Below are positions 31,405-42,690 of a stretch of 64,000 nucleotides of DNA, piece after piece. This DNA comes from Melieria omissa. Its lineage: Eukaryota > Arthropoda > Insecta > Diptera > Ulidiidae. Made by a program: the position numbers and the translations under genes. Positions within the stretch are counted from its first letter, which is position 1. Each line of letters starts with the position of its first letter. Where the stretch lies: positions 102,050,905 through 102,114,904 of the forward strand of contig OZ020269.1 of assembly GCA_963971225.1 (NCBI GenBank), in the 5' to 3' direction. Under the pieces are notes generated by a model that saw nothing but the letters and a program-made list of their open reading frames with translations, did no database searches and was not told the origin of the DNA.

Positions 31405-32580
31405 CACTTGAAATCTTGAAGAAGCAGAATGTGGTAATGCATTTCGCTCTTATTTAGGTGGCAACTCTTATTTGCCGCAGTTCGTGAATACCGCCAGTTG
31501 TTTTACACTGCTTAATAAGCGTCATTACAATGCCATTATTGCAATAAGTCACACACTTCTTTCACAATTAAAAACAAACGCCGCCAACACAAACTGTCGC
31601 AGCTGCTTTTCCGTCATTTTAATTCTTTCATAAAAGACGTACATTCTTACGTACAGAATGACACCCAGTAGGAAATGTTTAACGGTACTAAGCAAAGTTG
31701 TTGACTTTGAAAATCATTCCTACGGATTAACTTAACCAGTGAAGTGGCGTTTGGAACTTTGAATTGTCCCATAAACGCAGCCACGATTTCAAATCTTTAT
31801 TTGGTCTCAAGAATAAGCAAATTGGTTTGTGAAAACACCTTCAGCGCTTAAATTTATGTCTGAAATTTAGAAGATGTGCTTGAAAAATCCACATGCTGAA
31901 CAAATTTGCAAATATTTACCGCCTTAACTCTCTCACATCTTAATTTCATAATTCAGCCTTAAACTTTCCTCCTGGTCATCCGCCCACCACACTTAATTTC
32001 AACAAATTGTGATTATTATTCGATTTCAACAACAGCGGAATAGTACGTGCAAATTAACATTGTAACGTATTACAATTTTACACCATAAGGGCTGTAAAAA
32101 GGGCTGAAAGGAAAACTGATGAATACAATAGCCAGTGTTATGAATATTCAAAAACAAATTAAGCGCGTCCAATCATTTGAGGTGGGAATATTGAAATTAA
32201 AGGCTAAGAAACGTGTACAAAAGCACAAACTGCAAATTGGCAACACGTGTTACTGCAAATGGAAATAATCAGTAATTAGCTTTGTAATTGGTATATTTTT
32301 TATATTTTTGGATGACTGACGTGACTTTGAATTTTAACTAACTTAGTTAAAGTTATGACCGCCTAAAACAGCATTTAATAATTTTTCATTTTGCATATCG
32401 TTATAATTTTTTTTAAAGTACAAGTAGTAATATAGGTATAGATGAGAAGTTCCAATTGTTCGAATAAGTTCGAATCTTCTAGAAATTTGAACAGCATATT
32501 TTACAACATTGAATCCTCTAAAATTCAACCCTGGTGGTTTAAATTTTTTAGCTGCGGGGGAAAAATGATTAAATGTTCTT
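31405..32580. other. Intergenic DNA, no gene seen
   Basis: AT-rich with no recognised element. Small frames (for example 32343-32528, minus) lack domains. Confidence 0.35.
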
Positions 32581-32588
32581 GATTCAAA

Positions 32589-32820
32589 ATGTTAAATTTG
32601 GACTCTGACCAATACGACAGTGATGATGATATGCCACTAGAAAAAATCCGATTAATAACTTATGGACACAATGAAGTTATCACTATAAATCAGAACATTT
32701 TAACAGAAATCGACCTCAATAAGTCAATGTGCATAGATAAAATCGGAAAATCGAACAAAGGTGTTATGTGCTCATTATGGGACAATTTATTTATTAATTT
32801 TATTGAATTATTTGTACAGC
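32589..32820 (+). pseudogene. Possible coding fragment of unknown origin
   Basis: The frame starts MLNLDSDQYDSDDDMPLEKI and remains open until the P3 MITE inserted at TTAA 32821-32824 cuts it. The acidic Asp/Ser cluster followed by PLEKI resembles acidic N-terminal stretches of some transposases and chromatin proteins, but it is too short to assign. It could be a transposon remnant, an exon fragment or chance. Confidence 0.25.
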
Positions 32821-32824
32821 TTAA

Positions 32825-33340
32825 CCCTTTCGGCTCCAAAGTTGCCTCAGAGCAACTTCACCTATTTGTCATCTTATAGAAAAAACTACGATTAATTTAT
32901 AGGTTTAATTTAAGTAGGCACTAACAAATTTATATTTTTAGAAGTGAATTCAAAGAAAATTACAAACATTTTACTGTTATGCCTAAAATAATTTCCAATA
33001 ATTTGCAGCGATATCAATGAAAGTTTGTGTTCTAATTCAATTCTACGAATTGGGCGCGTTTGATCGAAACCCTGTTTCTTTAATAATGGTTAAATAAAAT
33101 TAAAAAGTGATATGTAATTTTGTATTTTTCCATATATTTTACATAATTTTTCTGTAATTAAAATATATTGATACAAAATTTATTTAACCCGTTTTAAGCT
33201 AAAATTGTTCAAAAGTAAACTAGCTCCAGAACTCTAACAAAGAGGCGTATCGGCTTCAAATGTCTTGAGCACACTTCTTAGGGAAATGTTTCATCATTTA
33301 AATACCAAAATATAATATCGAGACAAAGGGGTCGAAAGAG
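32825..33340. mobile_element. TTAA-type MITE, family P3 (516 bp)
   Basis: TTAA at 32821-32824 and 33341-33344. Ends are CCCTTTCGGCTCC and GGGGTCGAAAGAG. The interior is collinear with copies at 23833 and 38861. It lies exactly at the broken end of a non-LTR ORF1 fragment, so it inserted into that older element or beside its end. Confidence 0.9.
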
Positions 33341-33344
33341 TTAA

Positions 33345-33880
33345 AAGATCAGTGGCAACAGCTTCATTCTCGCTTTTCTCTGCCTCTCTTTTTAGTGCAA
33401 GCACTGCATTTCGTAGCACACCCGACTCTTCACATGAAGTTTCAACTGCCGTTAGCCTCACATCAATGAACTTTATTGTCTTCTTTATGTTTAGCAATTC
33501 AGCGAGAGGTCGTTAAAGTTTGGCATCAGCCTCTCTTCACTTTTCTTTAACTGTTCTTCACCTGCCCACTCAGCTGTTCAATTATGTCTTCCTTTTGCTG
33601 ATCCATTTTTGCCACCAGCTCTAATAACCACGAAGCTGCCGTGGGGCTGTCAACACGAGTGACCTTCGAGAGTAGTAGGTAGTAACCTAGGAGTGGCAGT
33701 GTCAGTTTTTACCGGTGAGAGCTTCGTGCTTCTGATGGTTTTTTTAACCGCGGCCGACATTATATGATAAGCAGTGCGAGTGTGGAAGGTGAACAATTTT
33801 TCAGTACCAAATTCGAGAACTTTTCCAGCAAGTATTGCAAATCTCAGCATCCCAGCGCGTAGAAACGTTTGCAACACAAC
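33345..33880 (-). pseudogene. Non-LTR retrotransposon ORF1 (gag-like) 5' fragment
   Basis: A minus-strand ATG at 33760 opens MSAAVKKTIRSTKLSPVK. After a frameshift near 33660 the protein continues as DSPTAASWLLELVAKMDQQK and, after another stop, as VRLTAVETSCEESG. Conserved-looking PTAASWLLEL and a helical Lys/Glu-rich segment are typical of ORF1 of RNase-H-bearing non-LTR elements. It is truncated by the P3 MITE at 33341. No zinc knuckles remain. Confidence 0.55.
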
Positions 33881-34059
33881 TCCTGGCCAGATCTCAAAAT
33901 TGTTGGCGTTGTTTACTTGATTACTCAGGTGGTTGAATCGGCACCAGAAAATTTCACGTCTACTCAGGAACCATTACTTCTGAAATTGAAGATAAATCTG
34001 AAAATGATCTCAAAAGTCATGATGATCAATATAAATGTACAATGTAATGGCAGACAAGA

Positions 34060-35068
34060 CGACCCCTTTTTTTGCCATCTCGACCGCTGCTTCGATCCCT
34101 CCCAGTTCTGAGTGGCCCGGAACCCAACAGAGATTGACCTGGTGGTGCCCAATGCCTTAAAGTGCGGTACGACACCTCTGCACTACCTTTGATTTCACAA
34201 CAACTGATTCCAGCACTCTAAGCGCAGCCTGACTATCCACGAAAATTGTGACATCTGTGGGTGGTAGCCCAATGCCACGGATAAGTTCGGCAGCCTTCCA
34301 AATTGCATAGATTTCTACTTGAAAAATACTGCAGAGGTCCGGCAGTCTGAATGACATGTGGGTCTGCAGTACATTGGAGTAGAGACCAGCTCCATTACCT
34401 TCCTCCATTTTGAAGCCATCGGTGAAAACTGTGATGGAAGCGTCTCTCGTCGCACCTGTCAGCTCCCATTCCTCCCTTGTGGGATAAGAGGCTAGTGCGC
34501 GCGTGTCAAAATCCAGGTATGGGATCAGATAGTCCGTGCAGGAATCCAACTGATATCCGATATCCGGTTTCGCGAATAACTTTAGAATTCCAGAATGTCT
34601 ATAAGCGTGTTGCCTCCACAAGTTGGCCTCCCTCAGTCTGAGAGCGCCTTTAGTGGCGCAACTCTTAATGAACTGTTCAATGGGATGGAGGTGCAAAATC
34701 ACATCCACCCCAGCCTGAGGGGTGCTTTTGACAGTGCCTTCTATTCCCATAGCCGCTAGTCTCTGCACCTTCGTCAGTTGTGTTCCCAGGGTCTTGGTGC
34801 CCGTAGCAGGCCATCAGAACATGGCTCCGTAACTTAGGATCGGCCGTATGATCGCGGTATACATCCAATGAACGATAGTCGGCTGCAATCCTCACTTTTT
34901 TCCGAAAGCCCTTTTACAAATGAAAAAAGCATTCAGGCTCTTTTTCACCCCCTCTTCCAGATTGCGCTTCCAAGACAGCTTGGAGTCGAGTATGGTGCCA
35001 AGGTATTTTGCCTCGGGTGATAGGGTGAAAGTCGTGCCGCCTAGTCTAGGCAGCTTAATGCTATAAGC
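34060..35068 (-). mobile_element. Non-LTR retrotransposon ORF2 fragment (RT end + RNase H)
   Basis: Reading the minus strand from about 35065, the RT C-terminal region appears as LSPEAKYLGTILDSKLSW followed by a Lys-rich helix (35030-34900). After a frameshift near 34800-34830, a 203-codon open stretch (34768-34157) carries an RNase H domain. Its acidic residues are visible: Asp in VFTDG (residue 117), Glu in VEIYA (152) and Asp in FVDSQAA (178). A further frameshifted piece near 34100-34155 corresponds to the end of RNase H. The RT-RNase H order identifies an I/LOA-type non-LTR clade. Both ends are missing. Just beyond its 3' side comes an ORF1 start region (33880), an unnatural order for one intact copy. 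Confidence 0.8.
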
Positions 35069-35079
35069 CTATTTTTCAT

Positions 35080-35640
35080 ATTTATTTGATAACAATCTCT
35101 TTAAATCTACATAATAATAACAAAAATTTATAAAAATAAAACAATAATTCAATTATAATTGAATATAATGAATAATAATAATTATTATTCATTAAATTTA
35201 TTTGAAAACATTCTCTATAAATCTACATAATAATAACAAAAATTAATAAAAATAAACTAAGAATTAAATCAATAATAAAAATAATTAGAACTTATTTTCT
35301 ATTTTGAATTTTCACTTCTTAAAACTTTCTTACGCTTACCTGAAAACTTCTTGCAACTTCCCAGAGGTTAACGTTTTTATGGATCTGTGACCATTCTCTA
35401 TAGAACATAATAAAAGCAAAAATAATAGAAAGTTTCTTTTCTATTTTTAATTGTACTCTCACAACCTTAACATTTCTTAGGATCACCTAAAAACTTCTTG
35501 CATTTTCCGAGAGGTTAACTTTTTTACGGAACTGTAAAAAGTTTCCTGGTTTTCTACCCTCCCAGTTTTCTCAATTATCTAACACAGAAATTTTCCAGTT
35601 CATTCAGACTTCTAACCCACCTCTGGTCCCAAGAGGATTA
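35080..35640. other. AT-rich DNA with a short duplicated segment
   Basis: AAATCTACATAATAATAACA occurs at about 35102 and 35220, and CTTACGCTTACCTGAAAACTTCTTGC-like sequence has a diverged partner near 35480-35500. These are old local duplications. No gene. Confidence 0.5.
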
Positions 35641-35649
35641 ACCGTACGG

Positions 35650-35720
35650 ACGAGAGGATGGCCTAGCGATTTAAAGACCCGCTCTAACCTGCCGATTCGA
35701 AGCTTCCCTTCTCGGCAAAA
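35650..35720 (+). mobile_element. tRNA-like SINE head, second family
   Basis: GGATGGCCTAGCGA (box-A-like, 35657-35670) and GATTCGAAGC (box-B-like, 35694-35703) lie about 33 bp apart within a stretch whose outer ends (GAGAGGA and CTTCTC) could partly pair. No convincing full cloverleaf or anticodon loop was found, so a tRNA-derived SINE is likelier than a functional tRNA. The downstream body (to about 35900) is AT-rich. Confidence 0.45.
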
Positions 35721-35939
35721 ACGAAACGCTACTAGTTGAGAATTTGAATTTGAGTCTTTTTTTCTTTCTACGTGAGAGACGGCAGTTTAATCCTTCAATT
35801 AACAGCTTTGAGTCTTTCTGGTAATACTTACATACCAGAGGCAGCAATGTTGCATTGTCTGTTGGCAACATTGTATCATTGACAATAAATATTGCTGCTC
35901 CACTAATCATAAGCGGCTTTCACTGATTCAACTCCACAC

Positions 35940-36843
35940 AGGTTACTTACCACTGCTTGCCGTCAGCTGCTTAGCTTTGATTTGATCCGATTTGTGTGTA
36001 ATTCTATCAAGTTGCGGTACTTGCCGCTGCGTTTTATAGTACAACACAACTTGAATAATCCGTTTTATCTACGAAAAAATTCAACGGCAACAATGCATGA
36101 GAAGACGCTGTTTTTATTGTTTGGTTTTGCAATTCTTAATTCATAATATTGAGTTTTCCTTATTCGAAGTGTTGGATTTTTTATTTTGAAATATATATTA
36201 CATTCTTTATTTTTTGATGGTCATTGGATGCATATTGTATTTAAAATGTTTCTTAAAGTGCAATTAATCCAAAAGTTATACTTTGCAGAAGTAACATATT
36301 CCTTCAATAAGGTTAAATTTCCAGTAATGATGGCAAATGATAAATGATAAATAAATGATTGTAACAATTTTTAGTTTTTTTTTCCTTGCAAAAACAATTC
36401 CAAAGAAGAAGTTATGCTTTTTTTATAATTTTTTGTTTTTAATAAAACTTTTTATTACACTTAAAAACATTTTTTTAATACCTTCAGCAATGCTTAAATG
36501 AGAAAAATCAACAAAATATATGAGAAAAGAGTTTTTGTTCCATTAAATCGAATACAACGGCTTCCAATTTGTGTAACTAAAAGCAGCCCAACTAATCAGC
36601 TTAAACGCCAACAACAAATTGAAATCTAATTTAGCAACAACAACAAAAGCAAAGGCAGCAATTGTTGCCGCACAAGAAAATACAAAAAATTCCATTTCAT
36701 TTTTTATTTTCATTTTTTTATGAACCCTTAAAGTAGCTATTTAATTAAAAATTAACTTTAAGCCACAATGATTCCGTCTCAAACCGTTGAAGAAAAATAC
36801 AAAATGAAATAATGTGCAACTCTTATCTGCTTACTTTCCATAG
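35940..36843 (+). promoter_or_regulatory. 5' flank / intron upstream of the Vmat coding exon
   Basis: AT-rich sequence ending in a plausible splice acceptor TTACTTTCCATAG (AG at 36842-36843), 18 bp before the Vmat ATG. This implies a 5' untranslated exon further upstream that I could not place. CAACAACAA-type runs near 36630 are simple sequence. Confidence 0.5.
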
Positions 36844-36861
36844 TAACAAGCGGGTGGCGCA

Positions 36862-37471
36862 ATGCAATCGACTGATCTTGGAGGAGGACCAAGAAATTTC
36901 AATCAGCACAACGCATCCTCATCCTCATCGGCGGCAGTAGAAGCAGCAGCATCAAACGACACCACAACAACAACATCATTCACCAATCCCAGCAAGAGCA
37001 GTGCGGCCAGCAACGAGACGCCGAGCAAGAATCCCTTCAAGCAGTCCATACAACAGCAGTGGAGCAACAGCAACACCAACAGCACATACCAACAACAACA
37101 ACCACAACAAAATGGCAACACCTACAACGATGGCGTACATGCAGCAGAAGCTGGCAGCGGTGTTTTTGGCGCTGGCACAACGCAACGGCCGCAGCAGTCA
37201 GAAACGGAGCCCAACACCACGAACGCCCACATTACAACCACAACGAAGGGCCCAACAGCAAACACGACCCGCATTGGCGGTGCGCATATAGCGGCACAAC
37301 AGCCGCCACAGCCGCCACCGCCGGACCATTGCCGACAGGAGGACTATCGCGCCGCCGGCCATCTGGCCACCTTCAAGAATTGGATGATCGGCTGGCGCGG
37401 CTCGCGACGACTCGTCTTGATCATTGTGGCCATTGCGTTGTTATTGGATAATATGTTGCTGACCACTGTTG
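36862..37471 (+). CDS. Vmat: Vesicular monoamine transporter, first coding exon
   Basis: Encodes the first 203 residues of a protein I recognise as fly Vmat, the vesicle-membrane antiporter that loads dopamine, serotonin, octopamine and tyramine using the proton gradient. The ATG at 36862 follows a splice acceptor by 18 bp. Residues 1-160 are a low-complexity cytoplasmic tail (Ser, Asn, Gln, Thr; poly-Gln runs; PPQPPPP near 146-155). Residues 167-182 are basic (FKNWMIGWRGSRR). Residues 183-203 form transmembrane helix 1, LVLIIVAIALLLDNMLLTTV, with the conserved membrane Asp at 196. The exon ends G|GTGAGT at 37471/37472 in phase 1. The rest of the 12-helix transporter is not seen downstream on + within the window. 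The tail repeats explain the long Leu/Cys-rich frames on the opposite strand. Confidence 0.85.
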
Positions 37472-38215
37472 GTGAGTGTGAAATCAATGATTTGATTTTA
37501 ACAAAAAGAAGAATTGGACTGCTCAGTTTTTAGCTGGTTTCATACTTTTTGCAGCTAAGAAAATTTCCATTTAATTCGCATTTATCGACTGTCAGTGCTG
37601 CTCAATCACCTGGAAATTGTCCATTTAACGTCTCACCAACTCAGAGTGAAAGCTACTGATTTCACCCCCTTTTAGTAGCTGCAATAAATGCTCACGTCTG
37701 TCTGCAAGACTTACAAGCAACCCTCGAAGAACGCAGAAATATTACCGCGCCACTTAAACTAATGAATGGCATCCTGTGATTTACTTTAGCACCCCCCATC
37801 ACTTGAAGTGATGCTGGGTTCTTGTGTCTGGGTGGTTTCATGCTCAACTTCATAGCAGTAAAGGAGGTGTACGAGTATAATAAATGCCGAAAATTCATGC
37901 CAACTCATACATATTGTATAATATTTACACGTATCTACATATATCGAAAAATGTAGATTTGTATTTACACACCGACTGATAAGAGTTACTTAGCAGAAGA
38001 GGCAAGACATTGTTTTCTTCATTAGAACAGAGGCCATGTCGCTAAAGCGTGGAGTTGGTTCTCAGTCAGAGATCAGTTTGGTAGACATAGACATGTACAG
38101 CACAGATATACTTTTACTTATTGAAAACCCCAGTTGGGCATGAAATTATCCGGCATAAGAATCGATATGAGCCATGTCTTTAAATTGTTGCAATACATAG
38201 TTTAAAACATATAAG
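37472..38215 (+). other. Vmat intron, 5' part
   Basis: Begins with donor GTGAGT. The frame continues 20 codons to a stop, as expected for read-through into an intron. No further exon resembling Vmat helices 2-12 was found by eye before the window end, so the intron is either longer than 26 kb or the locus is rearranged. Confidence 0.6.
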
Positions 38216-38219
38216 TGGT

Positions 38220-38356
38220 GTTTACTCTTCATAGCATTTTAGGTATAAAGTTGTTTTCGTAGCAATCCATCGCTAGAACTGCTTTCGAAAACATTGAGAA
38301 AATTCAAAAATTGCTACGATAACAAATTTACACCTAAAATGTTATGAAGAGTGAAC
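38220..38356. mobile_element. Foldback MITE (~137 bp)
   Basis: The left arm GTTTACTCTTCATAGCATTT and the right arm, read on minus, GTTCACTCTTCATAACATTT continue for about 47 bp with five mismatches, separated by about 40 bp. Nearly the whole element is inverted repeat. Target duplication not determined. Non-coding. Confidence 0.75.
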
Positions 38357-38389
38357 TCAGTTATAAAGTTTCAGACTAAATTCCTCGCT

Positions 38390-38715
38390 CCCAAGGAAGG
38401 TCTGCAGATCCATTATGTATACTAAGGTGGCACTGCTTAGATGGGCATCATCGAGTCAAATTAATGCAAGAAATGAAATGAAATCTTGGATCACATTCTT
38501 CACTCCTGTGTGGCTATCTCAAGACTGCGCCTTACCAATTAGGCGAACCCGTTCTTTTCTGGGTTCAAGGAAGTTCCAAAACATAAACACCTTCATTCTC
38601 ATCGATCAATTTTATGGCGATCCCCAACAATAAGAACCCTAACTGTTACCCCTAAGGACCAAACATGATCTATGCTTGATCGACTTGGCCAGTGAATTTA
38701 ACTAACCTAACCTAT
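38390..38715 (+). mobile_element. Non-LTR 3' remnant with a short (CTAAC) tail
   Basis: Sequence to about 38712 ends GAATTTAACTAACCTAACCT, matching the (CTAAC)n-tailed 3' ends elsewhere in the window. The open frame at 38415-38633 has no motif. I treat it as the 3' end of a 5'-truncated retroelement. Confidence 0.45.
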
Positions 38716-38860
38716 TTGGGAATAAACTTGTTAAATATATAAGACAGGCCAGTTGAAGAGGCTAGACCTAGACCTCGTGTGGTCCTTAGCGTTGACTTAT
38801 CAGAGAACTTTTCATTAAACTTTTTCATAAAAAACTTTTTCATAAAATAAATATAGTTAA

Positions 38861-39383
38861 CCCTTTCGACCGCAAAGTTGCCTGAGAGCAACTTCACCTA
38901 TTTGTCATCTTATAGCAAAAGCTACAATTGATTTATGGGTTTAATTTAAGTAGGCACCAACAAATTAATATTTTTAGAAGTAAATTCAAAGCAAATTACA
39001 AAATTTTTACTGTTATCCCCAAAAAACTTTTCCAATAATTTGCAGCGATGTCAGGGAAAGTTTGTGTTCTAATTGAAGTCTACGAATTGAGCGCGCTTGA
39101 TCAAAACCCTGTTTATTTGAAAATGGTAAAATAAAATAAAAAAGTGATAATTTTGTATTTTTTCATAAATATTAAATAATTTGTCTGTAATTAAAAAATA
39201 TTGATACAAAATTTGTTTAACCCGTCTTTAGCTAAAATTTTTCAAAAGTAAACTATCTCTAGAACTCTAACAAAGAGGCGTGGCGACTTCAAATCTTGTG
39301 TGCACACTTCTTAGGCAAGTTTTTCATGATTTCAATACCAAAAAGTAATATCGAGACACAGAGTAAAATTCGGGGTCAAAAGG
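38861..39383. mobile_element. TTAA-type MITE, family P3 (523 bp)
   Basis: TTAA at 38857-38860 and 39384-39387. The left end is CCCTTTCGACCGC and the right end CGGGGTCAAAAGG. Collinear with the copies at 23833 and 32825. Non-coding. Confidence 0.92.
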
Positions 39384-39669
39384 TTAATAATAATTTGGCT
39401 CTATTCTAATTTTTTTACACTTAAAATATTATCTTTAGGCTGTTGAATCGGCAAAATCCCAGCTGGAAGTTGTTTCTAGCTGCATTAATAGCAAATACGC
39501 TATTATCTTTTTACACTTTTCCAAAAAATATCTGTTGAATTTAAAACTGGACAACACTTGTGGTCTCACAATGAACGAAATTGTGGCAAAAATGCATTTT
39601 TCGACAAAGTCCAATGCTCAGACATCCAATTAAACCTAATCTAATCTAAGCAGCTTTACAATATTTTAA

Positions 39670-40258
39670 CACTAGAAAGACCGTAAGGTTTCCATACCTA
39701 CAAGGACTACATGCTATATATTGTTACGAAAATGTACTTGAAACCATACTTCAAAGTGTATAACTAAAAACATGCTCGTAAAAGCATTCATGCATAACAC
39801 AGCACAGAGTGACTCATCGTTACAATATGCTGATATCTTGAAAAATACACACTCGATTTGGCTAATTGTAATTGTAGACCCCTAATTGTGGAACTAATTG
39901 CAAAACCCGATACAAAAATAAAGTCATAAAAGCAAAAGTTGATAGAAATATTAAAGAAAATGCAGATATTTAAGAATGAAAAACGGCGTTGGCGTTTCTA
40001 GAGTTTTCCGTGCCTACAAAGACTACATATCCGCTAATATCTTGAAAACTCGATGTGTAGTTTTCAAAATATTAGCGGATATGTAGATTTGGATAATTTT
40101 TCCCAAAATAAATAAAAAATATATACCTATAAAATTCTTCACGATAAAAAAATAAAATAAAATAAAGCAAAAGTTGTTAGAAATACTAAAGAAAATATAG
40201 GTATTTGAAAATGAAAAACCATCAAAATGATGGTAAAATGGTAATGCTATTTCAAGTG
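39670..40258. mobile_element. TTAA-type MITE, family P2, longer and diverged (~589 bp)
   Basis: The left TTAA (39666-39669) is followed by CACTAGAAAGACC. The right end (about 40240-40258, GGTAATGCTATTTCAAGTG) is diverged and its TTAA is lost. The interior shares TTTCCATACCTACAA, TAATTGTAGACCCC and GCAAAAGTTGATAGAAATA with copy 20332. It contains the foldback at 40023-40086. Confidence 0.75.
40023..40086. repeat. 28-bp inverted repeat, 8-nt loop, one mismatch
   Basis: CTACATATCCGCTAATATCT and the rest of the arm at 40023-40050 pair with 40059-40086 around loop CGATGTGT. It lies inside the P2 MITE and is absent from the shorter copy at 20332, so it is a copy-specific inverted duplication. Confidence 0.9.
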
Positions 40259-40264
40259 TCATTA

Positions 40265-42150
40265 GCTATGAATGTCTACGCGTAAATCTATTTCTATACT
40301 CTTTAGGACGAGCAAAACTCTTCATTTTTACTACTCGTTGTCGTTGTATTCGTTATAGAGCAAAACTTTTTCTTTCTGTACTATTCGTGTTCTAATCGTT
40401 TTCATGCGATAAAAACGTCACTTTTTACATAGTTTCAACCATAGTTTCAATTCTATGAAACTAGGAACTCCTACTTAAGTAAGTCAGATCAGAACAGGTG
40501 CTCAACACTTTTCCCAGAATCTCACTTTTTAAATTGATTTATTCTCAATCTCAACCATAAGTTAGGCCCATCCTATGTCTACGGGGACATACTGACTTAA
40601 TTGTTGAAACTACTCATATCTAAACTCTTGGGCTGTTTGAACTATGCACACAAGTGGAGTGCTTTAACTACACAGACTCCTAGATTATTCAAACTATCCA
40701 AACCCTCCGATTTAAAACGCATGGAAAGCTTAGTTCAAAAGTGTGAATATCAAAAACTGTATAAACATTCAATTTTAAATAATTTTATTTATATAAATTT
40801 AAGTAAATATAAATATAAATAGATTTATTTATTTATATAAATACATATTTTTTAATTTAGTCATATTTTAGAGAATTTAGAAATATTAAAAAAAATTTTT
40901 CAACATTTTTGCTTATAGAAATTCTTATTTTACCTCTTTTACCTTTCAACTGTTCGTTGATATGGCCCATTCATTTATTTGAACAGCGCTAATAAATTAT
41001 TTGCTGTTCAACACCCTTTCAACATCAATTCAAATGCCACCTAACTAAAAGCCTGACTGAATTCATTTGCGCTCAATTTATTGCTTTATTATACAGAAGT
41101 CAACACGTGAAATGATAATAGTGAGTGAAAGGAGCGACTTGTTGCAACCACACTCACATTGCACCCTCAAAGCAGCTACCATTCCTTCCTATCTTCGTTC
41201 CAACGCAGACTAACGCAATGCAGCGACTATTTGCACAATCCTCGAGCTCAAACTACTGCTTCAAGTTTATCTAAACGTTTGATTTATCTGAAAGGAACAA
41301 CTTGCCAACTGGCTCGAACGCACGTTTCCGTTGATTCTCTCGTGGTGTGAGTGGCATTGGGCAAAGAATAGTTTTCTGCTTTTTGCCCTCAACCAATGCC
41401 ACATTTCCGCTTCACAATGAACCAGCTTAACTGTTTTTTTTTTCTTCATTTCTCTCTCTCTCCTCGTGCCCACTTTTTCGCCTTCTGCCATTGTCTAGTT
41501 TGGCACTTCAAGGCTTTTTTACTTTTACCCACTTTTCTTTTTTACGAGTATTTTATTTTAGTTGCGGTTGACTTCCGGGTTTGCGACATTTCAACAAGTT
41601 GCCGACAGTAGTGCGAGTAAGTATTTGAATTCCGTTAGTTGTCCTTTGACAGCTTTACTTGGTCTTTCGCTATTTTCTGTGTTGCCTTTGATTCACTCAC
41701 TTCTTTGCTGCAAAGAGAAGTGTGTCTGATGTTTGACTTTCTCAAGCAACAAAAAATTTTTTTTGTCGCTTCGACAATAATTTGTACGGCCAAGTCTTTT
41801 AGAAAAATCGAAAAGTGGTAGGAAAAACTGAAAAAATATTGTCGAATCAAATGAATAAAAAGCGGTTGAAGATGTTTGCCAACTTGATGCTTTGGTTTGG
41901 ATTTTTCAAATATTTACTACAGATTCGGCTGGCGGAATTTTGTTGGATAAAAACTGAAATAAATGAATTTTCTAACATTACTAAATGTGAAAAAACAAGA
42001 TAGAAAAATAACAGAAAAAAAGGAAAAAAATAACAGGAAAGAAAATAAATTTATGAGTTCGTAAAAATAAATTTTTTATATTTTTCAATAAATAATTTAT
42101 TGCGTCCCTTTATTATAATGATGGAATAGAAGGATAAGTGGTATGGACTA
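40265..42150. other. Intergenic DNA, no supported gene
   Basis: Frames at 41159-41611 (+) and 41267-41491 (-) overlap in a T/C-rich stretch and show no domains. No RNA gene found. It would be intronic if Vmat spans the region. Confidence 0.4.
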
Positions 42151-42686
42151 AAGGGATCACATCCTCTACTCCTGCCTTGACTTCGAGGGACAACTTTTGC
42201 CCACCCTGGGGCCTCTTAACGAGACTAGGAATTAAACCTAAGGTTTCGAAAAGCATTAACTCATTAAGGAATGCCATCAGTTATTGTTAGGACAAGGTTT
42301 GGCCACTCTTGGACCTCTTAGTTTACGAGACTGAAATAGATATCGGTACGAGGACTCAAACCTCGGTTTCACTCTTTTTCTTGCAGATCAGCACAATCAT
42401 TAACGAATCTAAATCTCTGATTACTAAGAACAACATTTGGCCACGATGGGGGCCTCTTAGTTAACGAGTATCGGTACTAGGATTCTGACCTCTACTGAGA
42501 TTTCTAAACGCACTCGTATTCTTATGGATCACCACGATGTTCTAACTCATTAACTATTATTGTGAAGGACATTGTTTGCCCCCCTGGGGCCTCTTAGCTC
42601 ACGAGACTGTAACAGGTATCGGTACTAGGATTCAAAACGTCTACTAAGGTTTCCAAAAGCAGTCGTTTTCTAACGAATCACCACAA
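42150..42686. repeat. Tandem repeat of ~138 bp, about four copies
   Basis: The landmark (G/A)CCTCTTA occurs near 42211, 42313, 42452 and 42589 (spacings about 102, 139 and 137). Units contain GAGACT..A, TATCGGTACTAGGATTC, a CTAAGGTTTC-type stretch and ACGAATCACCACAATG. The first unit is shorter. The array abuts the TGCA-flanked TIR element that follows. Confidence 0.8.
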
Positions 42687-42690
42687 TGCA

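Noticed and set aside
36903..37185. Leu/Cys/Val-rich minus-strand frames opposite the Vmat exon
   Set aside because: They are antisense translations of the Gln/Asn/Ser/Thr repeats of the Vmat N-terminal tail.
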